Assembly (NCBI GenBank): GCA_027600665.1
Contig: JADGJL010000508.1
Coordinates: 1 to 19,509, forward strand
Origin: Irineochytrium annulatum
Lineage: Eukaryota > Chytridiomycota > Chytridiomycetes > Chytridiales > Chytridiaceae
Direction: 5' to 3'
Length of the DNA stretch: 19,509 bases
In this document: positions 16,870 through 19,509 of the stretch, piece after piece
Layout of the letters: every line of letters starts with the position of its first letter
Numbering within the stretch: the first letter of the stretch is position 1
Notes under the pieces: generated by a model
What the model was told of the DNA's origin: nothing
What the model saw: the letters and a program-made list of their open reading frames with translations, nothing else
Database searches by the model: none
Program-made: the position numbers and the translations under genes

Positions 16870-18169
16870 AGGTTGACGTATTGCTGGACCGGAGCCGTAG
16901 AGGCGGTTTGCGAGCTACCGCCGGTGAAAATGACTTACACCTTGAGCTATAGTGCAATTGTTGGGGCAAACGACTTCTGCGGTGGCCGCGGTGCATCGCC
17001 CAACGGTGTTTTGGCCTTCGCTTGCGGGTTTGCGTCTCCAATGCCGGCTGCCGATGATGCAGAAGCTTTTTTGGGACTGGGGTAGGTGGCGGGTTGCGTT
17101 TGAGATAATCGCCGCTGATGACAATGGCCATTAGATAGGAAGTTATGAAGGACTTTCAGGGGCTCAACGGCGTGCTGCTGGGCGCTTCTAATGTTGGGAC
17201 AAATGGCATCGTGGGGCACGCCGGTCGGTACATCGCACTTTGACTTGCTTGCCACGAGGACCTTGAGAAGGGAGGACAATTGGATTGTAATTGTCTTACC
17301 CTTGACCTTCCGACGACACGGACCCGACAGCGTACAATCTTGCTTGAATACAAATCCAAAGGAGGAATAAATTCGTCGTTCAACGTCGGGAAAAGCGAGA
17401 GTCAGCGAAGAGAACGAGGGACGTAGCACAGCCAACTCTTAATAATAAATCTAGCGTGGTTTATGAGTGCAAACAAGGTTTATTAAATAAAGGAGTGGAC
17501 AAAAATTACAGAAGAACGACAAGGTCCCGAGGGCAAAAGGACGATCGATCAAGATATGGCCGAAGGCGCAGCTGTCGCAAGGCAGAGTTGGGTGTCCACT
17601 TGGCCTCGAAGGGATGTGAAGGAATGCAAGGATAAAAGTAAGAAAGGGAGCAGGGTAGCTGCAAGCATGTTTGTGCAGGTTTCTGAGGTAATCAGGCAGC
17701 TGCCGGCCAGCAGGTTTGCGAGATGCCAAGTACGCACCGGTCTCTCCTCAAGGGTCTCTTACATGCCAAGTGATCTTTTCCTAACCAGAGTTTTTACACG
17801 AGAAAAGTCTTGCAGGGACTAATCGGAGTTAACAATTTCGGACGTTGCCAGCAGGTCCGAATCACTTCCACTCCGCGTTTCTGCTACGTCTCAGCCCTCC
17901 ACTGCACCAATCGTGCTAATCGCACGACAAGGTTCCCACGCGACGACGCATGGAGTCTTTATCGCACGTGGCGAGCTGAAGGTGGGGCAATATGCCAACT
18001 GGGTGCCGAGTGTTACATGCATTGATAGTAAGCCGGAGAGGCTTTTTGGGGATGACGGACCATGGGCAGTTGGGAAGCGGTGGGAGAAGACGACGTGCAG
18101 AGGAAGCTAACACACCGAAGTAAGGTTTGAAGCCCGGGCAGGTCAAGAGAGGAACTGGAGAGGAGAGGA
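16870..18169. other. stretch without a supported gene
   Basis: Overlapping ORFs occur on both strands with no dominant frame. A long minus-strand frame (16947-17435) has no Met at all after its non-ATG start. The segment 17479-17491 combines TTTATT and AATAAA, so it carries polyadenylation signals for both strands and may mark transcript ends. A plus-strand ORF at 17556-17822 and a minus-strand ORF at 17451-17729 overlap, and neither is convincing. Confidence 0.45.
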
Positions 18170-18254
18170 AGCGGTCCGACGTCGCGATGTCGCGCGGTCG
18201 CGTCGGAGTTGCGGCTCAGGTCCGCGATCCGCGATCCGCAATATCGCGATATTG
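18170..18254. promoter_or_regulatory. CGCG-rich cluster with a 16-nt perfect palindrome
   Basis: TCGCGA, CGCGCGG, GTCGCGTCGG and two adjacent CCGCGAT copies precede CAATATCGCGATATTG (18239-18254), which is its own reverse complement. More GCGCGAT and GTCGCG copies follow to about 18300. A dimeric transcription factor or a CGCG-binding cell-cycle factor could bind here. The nearest downstream start is at 18623. The role is inferred from symmetry and repetition alone. Confidence 0.45.
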
Positions 18255-18622
18255 TTACTTCTCATCAAGTGTATTAAATGTAGCGCGATTGGTCGCGTGA
18301 GGTGCATCGATGACATCAGAAAGCCCCAAAGTAGGTAAAGAAGGAAGGTAGGGGAACTGCGCCCATGCAGATGCAGGGTCGACCGAGCGATCCGATTGGT
18401 GGTTGTATTAGAATGGCGTGTGCGACGGCCATGAAGGGGCAACGACCGACGTAAGCGTTGAAACCGAAATACTCAACTTTTCCAAGTATACTTCCATCAC
18501 GCATCACGGGCCATCCAGCAGCAGGCACCGCGAGCGCCGACCGCACGCTTGCACGCTGACCGCCACGCCCTCCACCACCACAGGGACCTCGCTGGCCGAG
18601 ATCCTCATACCCCGGTCCTGCC

Positions 18623-19509
18623 ATGATGTCAACTATGCTCGCCGCATCAACTACCCGGTCCAAGTCTGCATCCTCCTTCCTCCCAAGCTTCACGCCGGGC
18701 CCAACACGGCGGAAACAGGCGGGGATACGGTCGACGCGGACCTTCGTACAACAGCGGCCGGCGCCGTCGTTTGTCGAGGACGATCTACCACCGTCGCCGC
18801 CCCCGAAGGAGTTTTCTAGCTTGGGGCGTCCTCGCGACATCTCCCCGATCCCCTCGCAATCACCGCCCGTCTCCGTCACGTCGACGCTGGCGCCGCCGGC
18901 TCCCTATTCGGCTTCCACGTCGCCAACAGCATCGACCTATTCGACAACCTCGTCTGGGCGAAGACCAACTTCGCCCGTGCTCCAGTCGCCTGCGAACAGT
19001 GGGAAGATGGTTGAGGCAATGCCTACTACGCCAAAGACTGCGGCGCCCGCGACCGCGTACCTGCAACCACAGCAACCGCCTTCCCCTCCGACGCCCGCTT
19101 CGCCATTATCGCCTCAGGCGCCAGCCAGGAATGACTCGCTGCAGAGCACGGCGGGGATTCAGAGGCAGATCAAGATGAATCAGCAGGAGGAGGAGCGGAC
19201 CAGGAAACTGAAGAGGGAGATGGAGATGCAGATGCAGCTCATAAAGGAGAGAGAGGAGAGGCAGAGGCAGAGGGACGAGGAGGAACGGAAACTGCGGATA
19301 GAGATGGCGGAGGTTGAAGAGATGATGAAGAGGGAGGAGCAGGGACAGGGAGTTGACACTGTGGCCATTGATGCGAGAGACGTCGATGTGGATATGGCAG
19401 AACGGGAGGACAAGCAGACGACAGCGGCTGACGCGGACCACGACAGCTCCATCTCAAGCGCCGCCACCCAGGCCCTCTCTGCCGACCTCTCCATGCACCG
19501 TCCCAACAC
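18623..19509 (+). CDS. Pro/Ser/Thr-rich protein with long charged helix, truncated at right edge
   Basis: One plus-strand frame is open from a TGA at 18557-18559 to the end of the window. The first Met (ATGATG, 18623) is the likely start, although an upstream exon is possible because the frame is protein-like from 18560. The first 175 residues are disordered and rich in Ser, Pro and Thr, with several proline patches (PPSPPPKEF, QQPPSPPTPASP) of the kind bound by SH3 or WW domains. Residues about 178-240 form a highly charged Glu/Arg/Lys/Gln/Met helix (QQEEERTRKLKRE onward), probably a coiled coil or single helix. An acidic Asp/Ser-rich part follows to the edge. No catalytic domain is visible in the part seen. 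Minus-strand ORFs over the same bases are Leu- and Arg-rich shadows. Confidence 0.65.
   Translation, partial: MMSTMLAASTTRSKSASSFLPSFTPGPTRRKQAGIRSTRTFVQQRPAPSFVEDDLPPSPPPKEFSSLGRPRDISPIPSQSPPVSVTSTLAPPAPYSASTSPTASTYSTTSSGRRPTSPVLQSPANSGKMVEAMPTTPKTAAPATAYLQPQQPPSPPTPASPLSPQAPARNDSLQSTAGIQRQIKMNQQEEERTRKLKREMEMQMQLIKEREERQRQRDEEERKLRIEMAEVEEMMKREEQGQGVDTVAIDARDVDVDMAEREDKQTTAADADHDSSISSAATQALSADLSMHRPN

Noticed and set aside
16947..17435. 162-codon minus-strand ORF
   Set aside because: It begins at a non-ATG codon, contains no Met, has no recognisable domain and overlaps other ORFs of equal quality.
18316..18879. 187-codon minus-strand ORF rich in Gly and Arg
   Set aside because: It overlaps the plus-strand Pro/Ser-rich frame that continues with a long charged helix to the window end. 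Its composition is explained as the reverse of that frame.
19106..19441. Leucine- and histidine-rich minus-strand ORF
   Set aside because: It is the antisense of the Glu/Arg/Lys-rich helix region; the repeats come from GAG/GAGG codons on the plus strand.

Overview
The window looks like nuclear DNA of a fungus, probably an early-diverging one. Coding exons are GC-rich and are interrupted by many short spliceosomal introns (mostly 43-69 nt) with GTRNGN donors, CTNA-type branch sites and YAG acceptors. Intergenic stretches are richer in A and T. The gene content (eL8 ribosomal protein, Yippee, cytochrome b5-acyl-CoA dehydrogenase fusion, cysteine-rich chitin-binding-like secreted proteins) fits a fungus, and I see no bacterial operon structure. 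The organism cannot be named from this sequence. All exon models were built by hand from reading frames and splice motifs, without transcript data.

Layout from left to right. Positions 1-200 hold a possible proline-rich exon on the minus strand running off the left edge. Positions 200-2496 hold no convincing gene. An 11-exon cytochrome b5/acyl-CoA dehydrogenase fusion lies at 2497-4827 (+). A secreted protein with two copies of a six-cysteine CBM19-like module joined by a Tyr/Pro/Ser/Lys repeat linker lies at 5440-6186 (-). A nucleoredoxin/tryparedoxin-like thioredoxin-fold gene with five exons lies at 6892-8042 (+). A Ser/Thr-rich single-pass membrane protein lies at 8616 to about 10071 (-). 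The ribosomal protein eL8 gene lies at 10353-11785 (-), with its start codon alone in the first coding exon. A small uncertain minus-strand gene ends at 11922. A second protein with the same CBM19-like module lies at about 12412-13049 (+). A cyclin-like gene lies at 13352-14089 (-). A degenerate fragment of the 5' end of the large-subunit rRNA lies at about 14361-14438 (+). A two-exon Yippee-like gene lies at 15499-16205 (-). Positions 16206-18622 hold only weak ORFs and a CGCG-rich palindromic cluster. A Pro/Ser-rich protein with a long charged helix runs off the right edge from 18623 (+).

The genes do not form one pathway. The window is an ordinary fungal gene neighbourhood of housekeeping genes (eL8, Yippee, ACAD) mixed with fast-evolving cell-surface genes (two CBM19-like proteins and the Ser/Thr-rich membrane protein). 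The most unusual items are the stray rRNA fragment between protein genes, the pair of genes sharing one cysteine module, the helix-G placement of the likely ACAD catalytic base next to an 11-nt microexon, the nucleoredoxin with an unrecognised C-terminal domain, and an in-frame short uORF ahead of the cyclin-like gene.
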